From: Zeimonas sp044507525
Lineage (GTDB): Bacteria > Pseudomonadota > Gammaproteobacteria > Burkholderiales > Burkholderiaceae_E
Length of the DNA: 64,000 bases
Direction: 5' to 3'
Assembly: GCA_044507525.1 (NCBI GenBank)
Contig: JBIQJM010000002.1
Location: 1-64,000, forward strand
Under the pieces are notes generated by a model. The model was not told where the DNA came from and made no database searches. It was given only the letters and a program-made list of their open reading frames with translations. Below, piece after piece: positions 43,880-52,907 of this stretch (the first letter of the stretch is position 1; every line of letters begins with the position of its first letter). The position numbers and the translations under genes were made by a program.

Positions 43880-44209
43880 TCAATTGCCCCGGGAAGCGCC
43901 GCGGCGAGACCCGCCGCGCCGTGACTCGCCCGGTCGTGCATCGCGCAGCTGCTCGCGCAAGCGTTCGCGCTCGGCCGGGCTGAGTCGTTCGCGCGACGGT
44001 GCCGCGCGGCGTCGCGCCTCGTCGCCGCGCACGCGTTCGTCCCGCTGCGCGTCGTGCTGGCGCAGCTCGCGCCGGAAGCGCTCGCGCTGGTCGGGGTCCA
44101 TGCGCCCGTAGGGCTGCGCCGCCGCCGGCCCGGCGAAGAGCACGCCGATCGCGAGCGCGCACGCGGCCGCGGCAGTGCGACGAAGGCGGAAACGGGTGCG
44201 CGCGTTCAT
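43880..44209 (-). CDS. Small secreted Arg/Glu-rich protein
   Basis: A 109-residue protein with a clear Sec signal (NARTRFRLRRTAAAACALAI then GVLFAGPAAAQ, cut probably after the AAA/AQ region). The mature part is highly charged, RMDPDQRERFRRELRQHDAQ and SPAERERLREQLRDA, which suggests helical periplasmic segments with a P-x-x-R-x-x-L-R-x-x-L rhythm. I do not recognise a named family; the rhythm recalls small periplasmic proteins with LTxxQ/LSPxE repeats such as Spy, but similarity is weak. It is divergent from ompR-envZ, a frequent place for a target of the pair. An alternative upstream ATG exists three codons earlier. Confidence 0.6.
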   Translation of the reverse strand: MNARTRFRLRRTAAAACALAIGVLFAGPAAAQPYGRMDPDQRERFRRELRQHDAQRDERVRGDEARRRAAPSRERLSPAERERLREQLRDARPGESRRGGSRRGASRGN

Positions 44210-44321
44210 CGGGCGCATTCTAGGGTGCGCAGCTGCCGTCGCGACGAGGCGCGACGGTAAACGATGTAACAGCCGGTAAACCCCGCCGCTGCATGCGCCC
44301 ATCGTGCGCCCTCGCTGCCGC

Positions 44322-44327
44322 TATCAT
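44322..44327 (+). promoter_or_regulatory. -10-like element of ompR, leaderless configuration
   Basis: TATCAT lies eight bases before the ompR ATG, again placing the expected transcription start at or near the start codon. No Shine-Dalgarno precedes the ATG. Confidence 0.4.
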
Positions 44328-44335
44328 CGGCAGCC

Positions 44336-45055
44336 ATGACTCCCGCGCCCCGCAAGCTGCTCGTCGTCGACGACGATCCGAAACTGCGCGAGCTGTTGCG
44401 CCGCTACCTGAGCGAGAATCAGTTCGAGGTCAGCGTCGCGCAGGACGCCGCAGCGATGAACCGGCTGATGCAGCGCGAGAGCTTCGACCTGATCGTGCTC
44501 GACCTGATGCTGCCCGGCGAAGACGGGCTGTCGATCGTGCGCCGGCTGCGCGGCGCCGGCGACCGCACGCCGATCGTCGTGCTCACCGCCAAGGGCGACG
44601 ACGTCGACCGCATCGTCGGCCTGGAGCTCGGCGCCGACGACTACCTCGGCAAGCCGTTCAATCCGCGAGAGCTGCTGGCGCGCATCCACGCGGTACTGCG
44701 GCGACAGCCGCCGCCGGAGCTGCCGGGAGCGCCGAGCGCCGAAGCGATCGAGGTGCGCTTCGGCCCGTTCCGGCTGAACCTGGCCACGCGCCAGCTGACG
44801 CGCGACGGCGAGCCGGTGCCGCTGACCACCGGCGAGTTCGCCGTGCTCAAGGTGCTCGTGCAGCACGCGCGCACGCCGCTCACGCGCGAGAAACTGATGT
44901 CGCTCGCGCGCGGCCGCGAATACGGCGCCTACGATCGCAGCCTCGACGTGCAGGTGTCGCGGCTGCGCAAGCTGATCGAGGCCGATCCCCAGCAGCCGCG
45001 GCTGATCCAGACCGTCTGGGGGGTCGGCTACGTGTTCGTCCCGGACGGCGAATGA
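44336..45055 (+). CDS. ompR: OmpR-family response regulator
   Basis: A 239-residue two-component DNA-binding regulator. The receiver domain has Asp12/Asp13, phospho-acceptor Asp56 (VLDLMLPGEDG), Thr84 and Lys106 (GKPFNPREL). The C-terminal winged-helix domain has VPLTTGEFAVLKVLV and the recognition-helix RSLDVQVSRLRKLIE. NPRELLARIHAVLRR and the linked kinase's domain layout fit OmpR. Its stop overlaps the kinase start (ATGA). Confidence 0.9.
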   Translation: MTPAPRKLLVVDDDPKLRELLRRYLSENQFEVSVAQDAAAMNRLMQRESFDLIVLDLMLPGEDGLSIVRRLRGAGDRTPIVVLTAKGDDVDRIVGLELGADDYLGKPFNPRELLARIHAVLRRQPPPELPGAPSAEAIEVRFGPFRLNLATRQLTRDGEPVPLTTGEFAVLKVLVQHARTPLTREKLMSLARGREYGAYDRSLDVQVSRLRKLIEADPQQPRLIQTVWGVGYVFVPDGE

Positions 45056-46437
45056 TGCGCGCGGCCAGCGCCGCGGCGGGAACGACGCCGGGACGGCCGC
45101 ACCCGATCAGCCTCTTCTGGCGCACCTTCGGCCTGGTCGCGCTGCTGATCGTCGCCAGCTTCGTCGCGACGCTCGGCGCGGCGCGACTGCTCGAGCGCGC
45201 ACCGCCCGAGCAGCGCCTCGCCTGGGAGATCGCCTCGGTCGTCAACCTGACGCGCTCGGCGCTGGTCAGTGCCGAGCCCGAGCGCCGGCTGCAGCTGCTC
45301 GACGAACTCGCCCAGCACGAAGAAGTGCGCGTGCTGCCGAAGGAGCCGGGCGATCGCATCGATCCGTCGGCGACCGGCGCGCGGCTGCGCGCGCTCGAGC
45401 CGCGGCTGCGCCCGCTGCTCGGCGGCGCTACGCAGGTCGCGGGACGCGTCAACGACGTCGACGCCGTCTGGATCAGCTTCGAGATCGACGGCGACGAGTA
45501 CTGGCTGATCCTGCCGCGCGATCGCGTCGAACGACAGTTCGGCCCGAGCCTCGCGCTGCTGTCGCTGATCGCGGCCGCCTTCGCGCTGGTCGGCGCGCTC
45601 GTCATCTCGCGGCTCGTCAATCGCCCGCTGTCGGACCTCGCCGGCGCGATCGAGCGGCTCAGCCGCGGACGGGCGAGCGCCCCGCTGGCCGAGAGCGGAC
45701 CGACCGAGATCGCCGCCGTGAATCGTCGCTTCAACCGGCTCGCGACCGATCTCGCCGAACTCGACGCCGACCGCACGCTGGCGCTTGCCGGCATCTCGCA
45801 CGACATCCGCAACCCGCTCGCGCGGCTGCGCATCGAGATCGAGCTGGCGCCGCTCGACGACGCCCAGCGCGCGTCGATGGTCGACGACATCGAACGCATC
45901 GACCGCATCGTCGGGCAGTTCATCGGCTACGCGCAGATCGCGCAGCCGCCGCGCGCGGAGCTGGTCGACGTGTCCGCGCTGCTCGCCTCGATCGTGAACG
46001 CCCATCGCGCCCAGATCGAATCGGGCGCGCTCGCGCTGTCGATCGACGCCGCCGACGCGCCGCACTGGATCGGCGATCCGACCGACCTGCAGCGCGCGGT
46101 CGGCAACGTCGTCGACAACGCACTGCACTACGGGCGGCGCGACGGCGAACGGGGCGCACGCGTCGAACTGCAGGCGCGACGGAGCGACGTCGGGATCCGG
46201 CTCGTGCTGCGCGACGAGGGTCCGGGGATCGCCGAGGACGACATCGAGCGGCTGCTGCGTCCGTTCGCCCGCGTCGATCGCGCGCGCGGCGAACACGGCG
46301 GCTCCGGTCTCGGACTGGCGATCGTGGACCGGCTCGCGCGCCGCTACGGCGGCCGCGCGCGCCTGTCGAACGACCCGCGCGGCGGCTTGCGCGTGGAGAT
46401 CGAACTACCCGACTACCGGGCGCCCGCGGAGCGCTGA
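45052..46437 (+). CDS. envZ: EnvZ-like sensor histidine kinase
   Basis: Inner-membrane sensor of 461 residues. Two membrane segments (about 22-45 and 165-187) flank a periplasmic domain of about 120 residues; then a HAMP linker (SRLVNRPLSDLAGAI), a DHp domain with phospho-acceptor His250 in LAGISHDIRNPLARLR, and an ATPase domain with N box (VGNVVDNALHY), G1 (DEGPGIAEDD) and GGSGLGLAIV. The HDIRNPL motif and the pairing with an OmpR-type regulator suggest EnvZ, sensing osmotic or envelope conditions, though the signal is not established here. Confidence 0.88.
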   Translation: MMRAASAAAGTTPGRPHPISLFWRTFGLVALLIVASFVATLGAARLLERAPPEQRLAWEIASVVNLTRSALVSAEPERRLQLLDELAQHEEVRVLPKEPGDRIDPSATGARLRALEPRLRPLLGGATQVAGRVNDVDAVWISFEIDGDEYWLILPRDRVERQFGPSLALLSLIAAAFALVGALVISRLVNRPLSDLAGAIERLSRGRASAPLAESGPTEIAAVNRRFNRLATDLAELDADRTLALAGISHDIRNPLARLRIEIELAPLDDAQRASMVDDIERIDRIVGQFIGYAQIAQPPRAELVDVSALLASIVNAHRAQIESGALALSIDAADAPHWIGDPTDLQRAVGNVVDNALHYGRRDGERGARVELQARRSDVGIRLVLRDEGPGIAEDDIERLLRPFARVDRARGEHGGSGLGLAIVDRLARRYGGRARLSNDPRGGLRVEIELPDYRAPAER

Positions 46438-46455
46438 GCCGCGCATCGACTGCCG

Positions 46456-46492
46456 ATAGACAGCGGCAATCAATCGTATGCCGTGAATCAAT
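46456..46492 (+). promoter_or_regulatory. Candidate OxyR binding site upstream of rubrerythrin
   Basis: The spaced pattern ATAG-N7-CAAT-N7-ATGC-N7-CAAT matches 12 of 16 positions of the OxyR consensus ATAG-N7-CTAT-N7-ATAG-N7-CTAT, with the spacers exactly right. It ends on the first base of the rubrerythrin -35 box, where OxyR usually binds as activator. No OxyR gene is in the window. Confidence 0.35.
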
Positions 46493-46521
46493 TGGCTTTT
46501 TCAATCGCCCTTTGCTAGATT
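46492..46521 (+). promoter_or_regulatory. Promoter of rubrerythrin
   Basis: TTGGCT (46492-46497) and TAGATT (46516-46521) are separated by 18 bases, giving a plausible sigma-70 promoter with a leader of about 90 bases before the rubrerythrin ATG. It sits in an AT-rich patch that contrasts with its surroundings. Confidence 0.5.
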
Positions 46522-46617
46522 GGCCTTGCTACATTCGTGGCGAACGGCGCACCGTTGCGCCCCGAGCCGCGGGCGGCATCGGCCACCCGCGTTCACTCAT
46601 CGAACAGGAGACTTCCA

Positions 46618-47037
<420 letters not shown>

Positions 47038-47080
47038 ACGGACACCGGGGCCTCGTGCCCCGGGCACAGGTTGGACGACG

Positions 47081-47104
47081 AGGGGAGCGCTGCGCTCCCC
47101 TTTT
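47081..47104 (+). terminator. Intrinsic terminator after rubrerythrin
   Basis: AGGGGAGC and GCTCCCCT pair around a GCTGC loop, followed by a T-run. It lies 43 bases after the rubrerythrin stop and 16 before the start of the Fe-S oxidoreductase gene, so it should limit read-through and make the downstream genes less expressed than rubrerythrin. Confidence 0.8.
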
Positions 47105-47119
47105 CGCGAGGACATCCCG

Positions 47120-48475
47120 ATGACTGCACGAGAAGGGTCGCTCGAAGCGCCCACCCGTCACGCGCTCGACTGGAAGAACCCGGAGTTCTACGACGAGACG
47201 AAGGCGCTCGACGAGATGCAGCGCGTCTTCGACATCTGCCACGGATGCCGGCGCTGCGTGAGCCTGTGCAACGCCTTTCCGACGCTGTTCGACCTGATCG
47301 ACGAATCGGCCAGCGGCGAGATCGACGGCGTCGACCGCGCCGACTACGGGAAAGTGATCGACCAGTGCTACCTGTGCGACCTCTGCTACATGACGAAGTG
47401 TCCGTACGTTCCGCCACATCCGTGGAACGTCGATTTCCCGCACGTGATGCTGCGCGCCAAGGCGATCGGGTTCCGTCGCGGTACGCCGACGAAGTTCCGC
47501 GACACCACCCTGTCGGCCACCGACCGCAACGGCAGGCTCGCCGCGATTCCGGTGGTCGCGCAGGTGGTCAACCGCGCCAACGGCAGCGCGTCGCTGCGCA
47601 AGGTGCTCGAGAAGGGGCTCGGCGTGCACCGGGAGGCGTGGCTGCCCGATTTCGCTGCGCACCGCTTCCGCGCCCGGGCGCAGGAGTCGGCGCCGCTGCC
47701 GGTGCGCGACGGCGAGCGTACGCCGGGCAAGGTCGTCGTCTACGCGACCTGCTACGTCAACTACAACGAGCCCGGCATCGGCCACGACCTGCTGAAGATC
47801 CTCGCCCACAACGGGATCCCCTACGAGCTGGCCGAGCGCGAGGCCTGCTGCGGAATGCCGAAGCTGGAACTCGGCGACCTCGACTCGGTCGAGAAGCTGA
47901 AGGAGCGCAACGTCCCGACGCTGGCGAAGCTCGCGCGCGAGGGCTACGCGATCCTCGCGCCGATTCCTTCGTGCGCCCTGATGTACAAGCAGGAGCTGCC
48001 GCTGCTCTTCCCGGAGGACGACGACGTGCGCGCGGTGCGCGATGCGATGTTCGACCCCTTCGAGTATTTCGTGCTGCGCGCGAAGGACGGACTCCTGAAG
48101 AAGGATTTCGCCCGCGGGCTCGGCAAGGTCTCGTACCACGTCGCCTGCCACCTGCGCGTGCAGAACGTCGGCCAGAAGACGCGCGAGATGCTCGAATCGA
48201 TCCCCGGCACCCAGGTCCGCACCGTCGAACGCTGCTCGGGCCATGCCGGCACCTGGGGCGTGAAGAAGGAGTTCCACGAGGTCGCGATGAAGATCGGTCG
48301 GCCGGTGTTCCGGCAGATGGGCGAACACCCCGGCGGCGAGCCCGACTGGATCTCCTCCGACTGCCAGCTCGCCGGACATCACATCGCGCAGGGAATGGCG
48401 GCCACGGGCCGCAAGCCGGACGACCGGCTCGCGCATCCGCTGACGCTGCTGCGCATCGCATACGGGCTGCCCTGA
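47120..48475 (+). CDS. Heterodisulfide-reductase-like Fe-S oxidoreductase
   Basis: A 451-residue cytoplasmic iron-sulfur protein. Two ferredoxin-like clusters lie at the N-terminus: Cys40-x2-Cys43-x2-Cys46-x3-Cys50 and CYLCDLCYMTKC (Cys83, 86, 89, 94). The C-terminal half has two HdrB/GlpC-type cysteine-rich domains: ATCYVNYNEP with EACCGMPKLE, then VACHLRVQ with CSGHAGTWG, where the second motif reads CSG instead of CCG. Such proteins move electrons to or from thiol/disulfide or quinone partners; the substrate is unknown. A GAGGA box precedes the ATG. Its position between rubrerythrin and DUF3501 suggests it feeds electrons to one of them. Confidence 0.85.
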   Translation: MTAREGSLEAPTRHALDWKNPEFYDETKALDEMQRVFDICHGCRRCVSLCNAFPTLFDLIDESASGEIDGVDRADYGKVIDQCYLCDLCYMTKCPYVPPHPWNVDFPHVMLRAKAIGFRRGTPTKFRDTTLSATDRNGRLAAIPVVAQVVNRANGSASLRKVLEKGLGVHREAWLPDFAAHRFRARAQESAPLPVRDGERTPGKVVVYATCYVNYNEPGIGHDLLKILAHNGIPYELAEREACCGMPKLELGDLDSVEKLKERNVPTLAKLAREGYAILAPIPSCALMYKQELPLLFPEDDDVRAVRDAMFDPFEYFVLRAKDGLLKKDFARGLGKVSYHVACHLRVQNVGQKTREMLESIPGTQVRTVERCSGHAGTWGVKKEFHEVAMKIGRPVFRQMGEHPGGEPDWISSDCQLAGHHIAQGMAATGRKPDDRLAHPLTLLRIAYGLP

Positions 48476-48510
48476 CGGCGCCCGGCCACCGGAACACGGA
48501 GGAATTCGAC

Positions 48511-49095
48511 ATGGCGAAGGTCACCCGCGATTCGCTGCTCACGCTCGAGGCCTATGCCCGCGCCCGCGCCGACCTGCGCACGAAGGTGCTCGAGCACAAG
48601 AAGAACCGCAAGGTCCCGCTCGGCGCGCACGTGACGCTGCTGTTCGAGGACGAGCAGACGGTGCGCTACCAGATCCAGGAGATGCTGCGCATCGAGCGCA
48701 TCTTCGAGGACGAAGGCATCCAGCACGAGCTCGACGCGTACAACCCGCTGATCCCCGACGGCACGAACCTGAAGGCGACGATGCTGATCGAGTACGAGGA
48801 CGTCGAGCAGCGTCGTCGCGAACTCGCGCGGCTGGTCGGCATCGAGGATCGCGTCTGGGTGCGCGTCGAAGGCCACGACAAGGTCTTCGCGATCGCCGAC
48901 GAGGACCTCGAACGCTCGACCGAAGAGAAGACCTCGGCGGTGCACTTCCTGCGCTTCGAGCTCGACGCCGCGATGATCGCCGCGCTCAAGGGCGGCGCGG
49001 CGCTCGCCGTCGGCATCGACCACGAGCGGTATTCGGCGCGGGCCGAGCCGCTGCCCGACGCGGTGCGCGACTCGCTGGCGGCGGACCTCGACTGA
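48511..49095 (+). CDS. DUF3501 family protein
   Basis: A 194-residue soluble protein with a strong GGAGGA ribosome-binding site. Typical DUF3501 segments are KVPLGAHVTLLFEDEQTVRYQIQEMLRIER, here seen in shortened form as LGAHVTLLFEDEQTVRYQIQ, and DAYNPLIPDGTNLKATMLIE. The function is unknown; it nearly always sits next to a rubrerythrin and an Fe-S oxidoreductase, so a role in their maturation or in the same redox pathway is a fair guess. Convergent with fdhD. Confidence 0.87.
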   Translation: MAKVTRDSLLTLEAYARARADLRTKVLEHKKNRKVPLGAHVTLLFEDEQTVRYQIQEMLRIERIFEDEGIQHELDAYNPLIPDGTNLKATMLIEYEDVEQRRRELARLVGIEDRVWVRVEGHDKVFAIADEDLERSTEEKTSAVHFLRFELDAAMIAALKGGAALAVGIDHERYSARAEPLPDAVRDSLAADLD

Positions 49096-49116
49096 GGATC
49101 GCGCCGCGCGGCCGCC

Positions 49117-50040
49117 TCAGGCGACCGGCGTCGTTCGGTGCGCGGCGACGCGAGCGGCTGCCGCGACGAGGATGCGCCGCGGGTGCGTGTGGACGGTGGC
49201 GCTGCCGTCGCGCACGAAGCCGCACAGCGTGACGCCGCAGGCATGCGCGGTGCGCACGGCGAGCGCGCTCGCCGCCGAAACGCCGGCGACGATCGCCAGC
49301 CGCGCACGCGCCGCCTTCGCCACCATCTCGAAGCTCAGCCGGCTGCTGAGCACCACGCCGCAACCGTCCAGCGCCCGGCCGGCGAGCAGGCACCGGCCGA
49401 TCGCCTTGTCGAGCGCGTTGTGGCGCCCGAGATCCTCGGCGACCGCGACGACATCGCCGTCGGGCGTGAACAGCAAGGCCGCGTGCGCCGCGCCGGTCGC
49501 CTGCCACAGCGCCTGGCGGCGCTGCATCGTCGAAACCAGCGCGTGCAGGCTCGCCAGCGGCATCGTCGTCGCGCAGCGCACCGGCGCGACGCCGCGCAAC
49601 AGATGCTCGACTTCCTCGCCGCCGCAGGACCCGCAGCTCGAGCGCACGGTCCGCAGGTTGCCCGCGGCCCGCGCTATGGCGCGCGCCCGCGCAGGCGGCG
49701 CCAGCTCGATGCGCACGACGTCGGGCGCCTGCGGGCAGCGCGCGATCGATTCGACGTCGGCGATGCGGTCGAACAGGCCTTCGCTGAACGCGAATCCGGC
49801 CGCCAGCGAGAGCGCGTCCGACGGCTCGCCGTCGCCGAGCCATCCTTCGTCGGCGACGTAGCCCGCCGCGGCCGCACCCGACTCGGTGGGGGTCCACATC
49901 AGCACATGGCGACCGACGCCCGCGACCTCGACGAAGAGCGGCGATTCGTCGATCAGCGCGCAGGATTCGACGCGCGTGCCGTCGGCGCCGCAACGCACCG
50001 CCACGACGCCGACCGCCCCGGGAACGCGGTCGACGCTCAT
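49117..50040 (-). CDS. fdhD: Formate dehydrogenase accessory sulfurtransferase FdhD
   Basis: Sulfurtransferase (307 residues) that passes sulfur from IscS to the molybdenum cofactor of formate dehydrogenase-type enzymes. The redox-active CxxC is Cys136/Cys139 in SSCGSCGGEE, and RLSFEMVAKAARA and ALAVRTAHACGVTLCGFVR near the C-terminus match the family. The ATG overlaps the stop of the molybdopterin oxidoreductase gene (ATGA), so FdhD is probably made for that enzyme. Confidence 0.93.
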   Translation of the reverse strand: MSVDRVPGAVGVVAVRCGADGTRVESCALIDESPLFVEVAGVGRHVLMWTPTESGAAAAGYVADEGWLGDGEPSDALSLAAGFAFSEGLFDRIADVESIARCPQAPDVVRIELAPPARARAIARAAGNLRTVRSSCGSCGGEEVEHLLRGVAPVRCATTMPLASLHALVSTMQRRQALWQATGAAHAALLFTPDGDVVAVAEDLGRHNALDKAIGRCLLAGRALDGCGVVLSSRLSFEMVAKAARARLAIVAGVSAASALAVRTAHACGVTLCGFVRDGSATVHTHPRRILVAAAARVAAHRTTPVA

Positions 50041-52796
50041 CGCGCGCACGAAGCGGCGCGCCGCACGGACACCCGAACGATGTCGGAACCCGAGCCGGTC
50101 GCGTCGGTGAGCTCGAGGCTCATCAGCGCCACGGTGTTCAGGCTGGGCGCACGCAGCTCCTTCGCGTACGGCGTCGCCCAGTGGTCGAACTGGCCGATCA
50201 TCAGCAGCGTATCGGGACGAATGCCGGCGGCGAGGATCGCCGGGCCGCGCGTGACGTTGACCAGCGACTCGACCTCGAGCTCGTCGCCGTCGGTGATTCC
50301 CATCGAGCGCGCCGTCTGGCGGTTGATCACGATCCCGTGGTGGCCGCGCACGTTCTGCGCAACCTCGTGCATCTGCGGGATCGACACGTTGCCGCTGGCG
50401 TGGAACTGCATGCTCTTGGTCGTGAGCAGCCAGAACGGGAACTCGGCCGGATCGCGTCCCGCGTGGACGATCGCGTTCTCCCAGCGCCTGGGCACGTCGT
50501 CCCACGCGGGCAGGAACTGGTACTCGGAGAGCTGCTCGTCCCACCAGTGCATGCCCTGCTCGTGCAGGCGGCGCTGGAGCTCGAGCCCCGAGCGCATCAG
50601 ACGCTCCTGGTACGGCAGCTCGAAGCGCAGTCCGTGCTCGACCATCGCCGGATAGAGGTACCAGCCCTGTTGCGAGTACGGCCGCGCGTAGAAGCCGTTC
50701 TCCTTGAACCAGGCGAGGTCGTGGACCACCTCGCCACCCGACATCGACCAGGTGGCCGCCTTGCACTGTGCGTCCCAGATCGTGTCGATGTCGTGCGCCT
50801 GCGCCGGATCGAGCGAGAAGTCGAAGCCTTCGCCACGCAGCGCGACACCGCCCGCGCCCCGGTTGATCGCTTCGTTGTAGCGTTCGAGCAATCCGACGCG
50901 CCGCGCGAGCTCGCCGCTGATCCAGGTGAAGTCGCGCGCCTCGCCCAGCGGCTCGATCGCGGGCTGGCGCAGCACGAAGCCCTCGTGCGCCCAGTACTGC
51001 TCGACGAACTTCGAGCGGCCGAGACGGATCAGCTGCGTGCTCTCGAGGTCGGTGGCCTCGGGCAACAGCACGTCGGCCATCCAGTTGGTTTCGTCGACCG
51101 TGTAGGCGAATGACGCCATGAACGGAAAGCCGGCGATCGTCTCGACCAGGTTGCGCGTGTCCCAGAACGAGATCGCCGGATTCGTGCGGAAGGTGATCCA
51201 GACGTCCGGATAGTTCGGCTTCGGCCAGTTCGTCGGCGAATCCTTCGTGAACATCCAGGCCAGGTGCGTGGGTCCCAGCGCCTGCGACCATGGCCCGTTG
51301 CCGGCCAGCGGCACGAGCGTGCGATGCGCGTTGCGTCCGTTGCGTCGGCCGGGCTTGCCGATCCAGTGCACGGGATCGGTGGGGTTGAGTTCGTTGTGCA
51401 GGAATCCGTCGACGCCCGGACGCACGCTCTGCAGGCGGTCTTCGTGCGGACGGTTGATGCGCACCGTGGTGCCGAGCGTGCCGCCCGGGACCTCGAGCGC
51501 CCCCACCAGCACGGCGAGCACGGTGCGCGCCCAGCAGCACTCGAAGGCGCCCCAGCCGTTGTTCACCGTCTTGCCCAGCGTGACGGCCACCGGCCGGTAC
51601 GGCAGCGTGCGACCGTCGATCTCGATCGTCTCGCCGACCGAGGCCGCATCGACGAACTCGTGCGCCACGCGGCGGATCGTGTCGGGCGCGACCTCGCAGA
51701 TCGGCCCGGCCCACTCCGGTCGGTAGGGCGCGACGTGCGCGACGAGCTTGTCGAAGGCGGTCGTCGCGTTCGCCTCGCGATGGACCCAGCGCTCGTCGTC
51801 GGGGCCCTGCTCGAAGCAGGCACCGACGACGAAGTCGCCCGACAGCGCCGGCACCGCGCCCGGATGGTCGTGCGCAACGACGGCGCCGCTCGCCGAGTCG
51901 AAGACGAGCGGCTTGCCGCTGTCCGGATCGCGCAGGTAGAAGCCGTTCGGCCCGACCAGGTACGGCGATGCGGTGCGGTCGCGCAGGAACGGCAGGTCGA
52001 GGTCTTCGCGCGCGCGCTCGTGCAGCATCACGTGGATCAGCGCGAACATGAAGGCCGGGTCGGTCTTCGGCTTGATCGGGATCCACTCGGCCGACACCGC
52101 GCCGGTGACCGACAGGTGCGGCTCGATCACGATGCGGCGTGCGCCGCGCACGCGCGCGTGCGCCTGGCGCATCACCGCGGACGGCCCGCCCGTGACCTCG
52201 ACGTTGGCCCCGAAGGAGAGATTCAGCTTGACCAGCGGCGTGTCGGCCGACACCGTGAACGCCCGGTGCCAGTACTCGCCGTAGAGGTGCTCCGAGTGCA
52301 CGCACTTGACGCCCTGCCCCGAGCCGAAGCTGTAGTCGATCGTGCCCCAGGCGGCGAGGAAGGCGGGGAAGGTGCCCATGTAGTGCGCCGGCGTGCCGCC
52401 GTGGCCCAGGCTCACCGCGAGCCGCGGATAGCCGTCCTCGTCCGCCAGGCCGAGTCCCTGTACGTGCCTGAGTTTCTCCGCGATGAGATCGAGCGCCTCG
52501 TCCCACGAGATCGGGACGAAGCCCGGATCCTCGTCGATGCCCTTGCGCGGGTTCGTGCGCTTCATCGGCGTGAGGACCCGATAGGGGCTGTAGGTCTTCT
52601 GGATCAGGCCGTAGGCCTTCACGCAGGGACGGCCGTCGGCCGGATGCATGCCGATGCCGGCGTGATTCGGCGACACCGAGGTGGCGATGCCGTCGCGGAT
52701 CTCGACGCGAAGGAGATCGGGGCCGGCGACGCAGTTGTAGCAGTACGTGGTGACGTACCGGCGATCGGTGCGGCTGGCTTCGTCCTGCTGCGCCAT
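50037..52796 (-). CDS. DMSO-reductase-family molybdopterin oxidoreductase
   Basis: A 919-residue molybdenum bis-MGD enzyme. Cys19-x2-Cys22 and Cys58 are three ligands of the N-terminal Fe-S motif; the expected third ligand four positions after Cys22 is a proline (CVAGP), so the cluster may be 3Fe-4S or absent. Cys165 in GVKCVHSEHLYGEY is a candidate molybdenum ligand. Later segments (IPIKPKTDPAF, TLGKTVNNGWGAF, GQFDHWATPYA) fit the cofactor-binding domains. There is no Tat signal, so it is probably cytoplasmic. PadB (phenylacetyl-CoA oxidoreductase) is the closest named family I can suggest, with low confidence, and its PadC/PadD partners are absent. A GGAGGGAG box precedes the ATG. Confidence 0.75.
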   Translation of the reverse strand: MAQQDEASRTDRRYVTTYCYNCVAGPDLLRVEIRDGIATSVSPNHAGIGMHPADGRPCVKAYGLIQKTYSPYRVLTPMKRTNPRKGIDEDPGFVPISWDEALDLIAEKLRHVQGLGLADEDGYPRLAVSLGHGGTPAHYMGTFPAFLAAWGTIDYSFGSGQGVKCVHSEHLYGEYWHRAFTVSADTPLVKLNLSFGANVEVTGGPSAVMRQAHARVRGARRIVIEPHLSVTGAVSAEWIPIKPKTDPAFMFALIHVMLHERAREDLDLPFLRDRTASPYLVGPNGFYLRDPDSGKPLVFDSASGAVVAHDHPGAVPALSGDFVVGACFEQGPDDERWVHREANATTAFDKLVAHVAPYRPEWAGPICEVAPDTIRRVAHEFVDAASVGETIEIDGRTLPYRPVAVTLGKTVNNGWGAFECCWARTVLAVLVGALEVPGGTLGTTVRINRPHEDRLQSVRPGVDGFLHNELNPTDPVHWIGKPGRRNGRNAHRTLVPLAGNGPWSQALGPTHLAWMFTKDSPTNWPKPNYPDVWITFRTNPAISFWDTRNLVETIAGFPFMASFAYTVDETNWMADVLLPEATDLESTQLIRLGRSKFVEQYWAHEGFVLRQPAIEPLGEARDFTWISGELARRVGLLERYNEAINRGAGGVALRGEGFDFSLDPAQAHDIDTIWDAQCKAATWSMSGGEVVHDLAWFKENGFYARPYSQQGWYLYPAMVEHGLRFELPYQERLMRSGLELQRRLHEQGMHWWDEQLSEYQFLPAWDDVPRRWENAIVHAGRDPAEFPFWLLTTKSMQFHASGNVSIPQMHEVAQNVRGHHGIVINRQTARSMGITDGDELEVESLVNVTRGPAILAAGIRPDTLLMIGQFDHWATPYAKELRAPSLNTVALMSLELTDATGSGSDIVRVSVRRAASCAR

Positions 52797-52907
52797 CGGC
52801 GACTCCCTCCACGTCGCCGGAACGGTCGACGAAAACGGTTGTGGAAAGGAGCGATCTTATTTTCTTTCCAGCCGTTCGTCGAAGCGTTTTTCCTTACGAA
52901 TCAATGA

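Noticed and set aside
50037..52796. Naming the molybdoenzyme formate dehydrogenase because fdhD overlaps it
   Set aside because: The Fe-S motif and the candidate Mo-ligand region do not look like FdhF/FdnG, no selenocysteine TGA is seen, and FdhD homologues can serve related enzymes.
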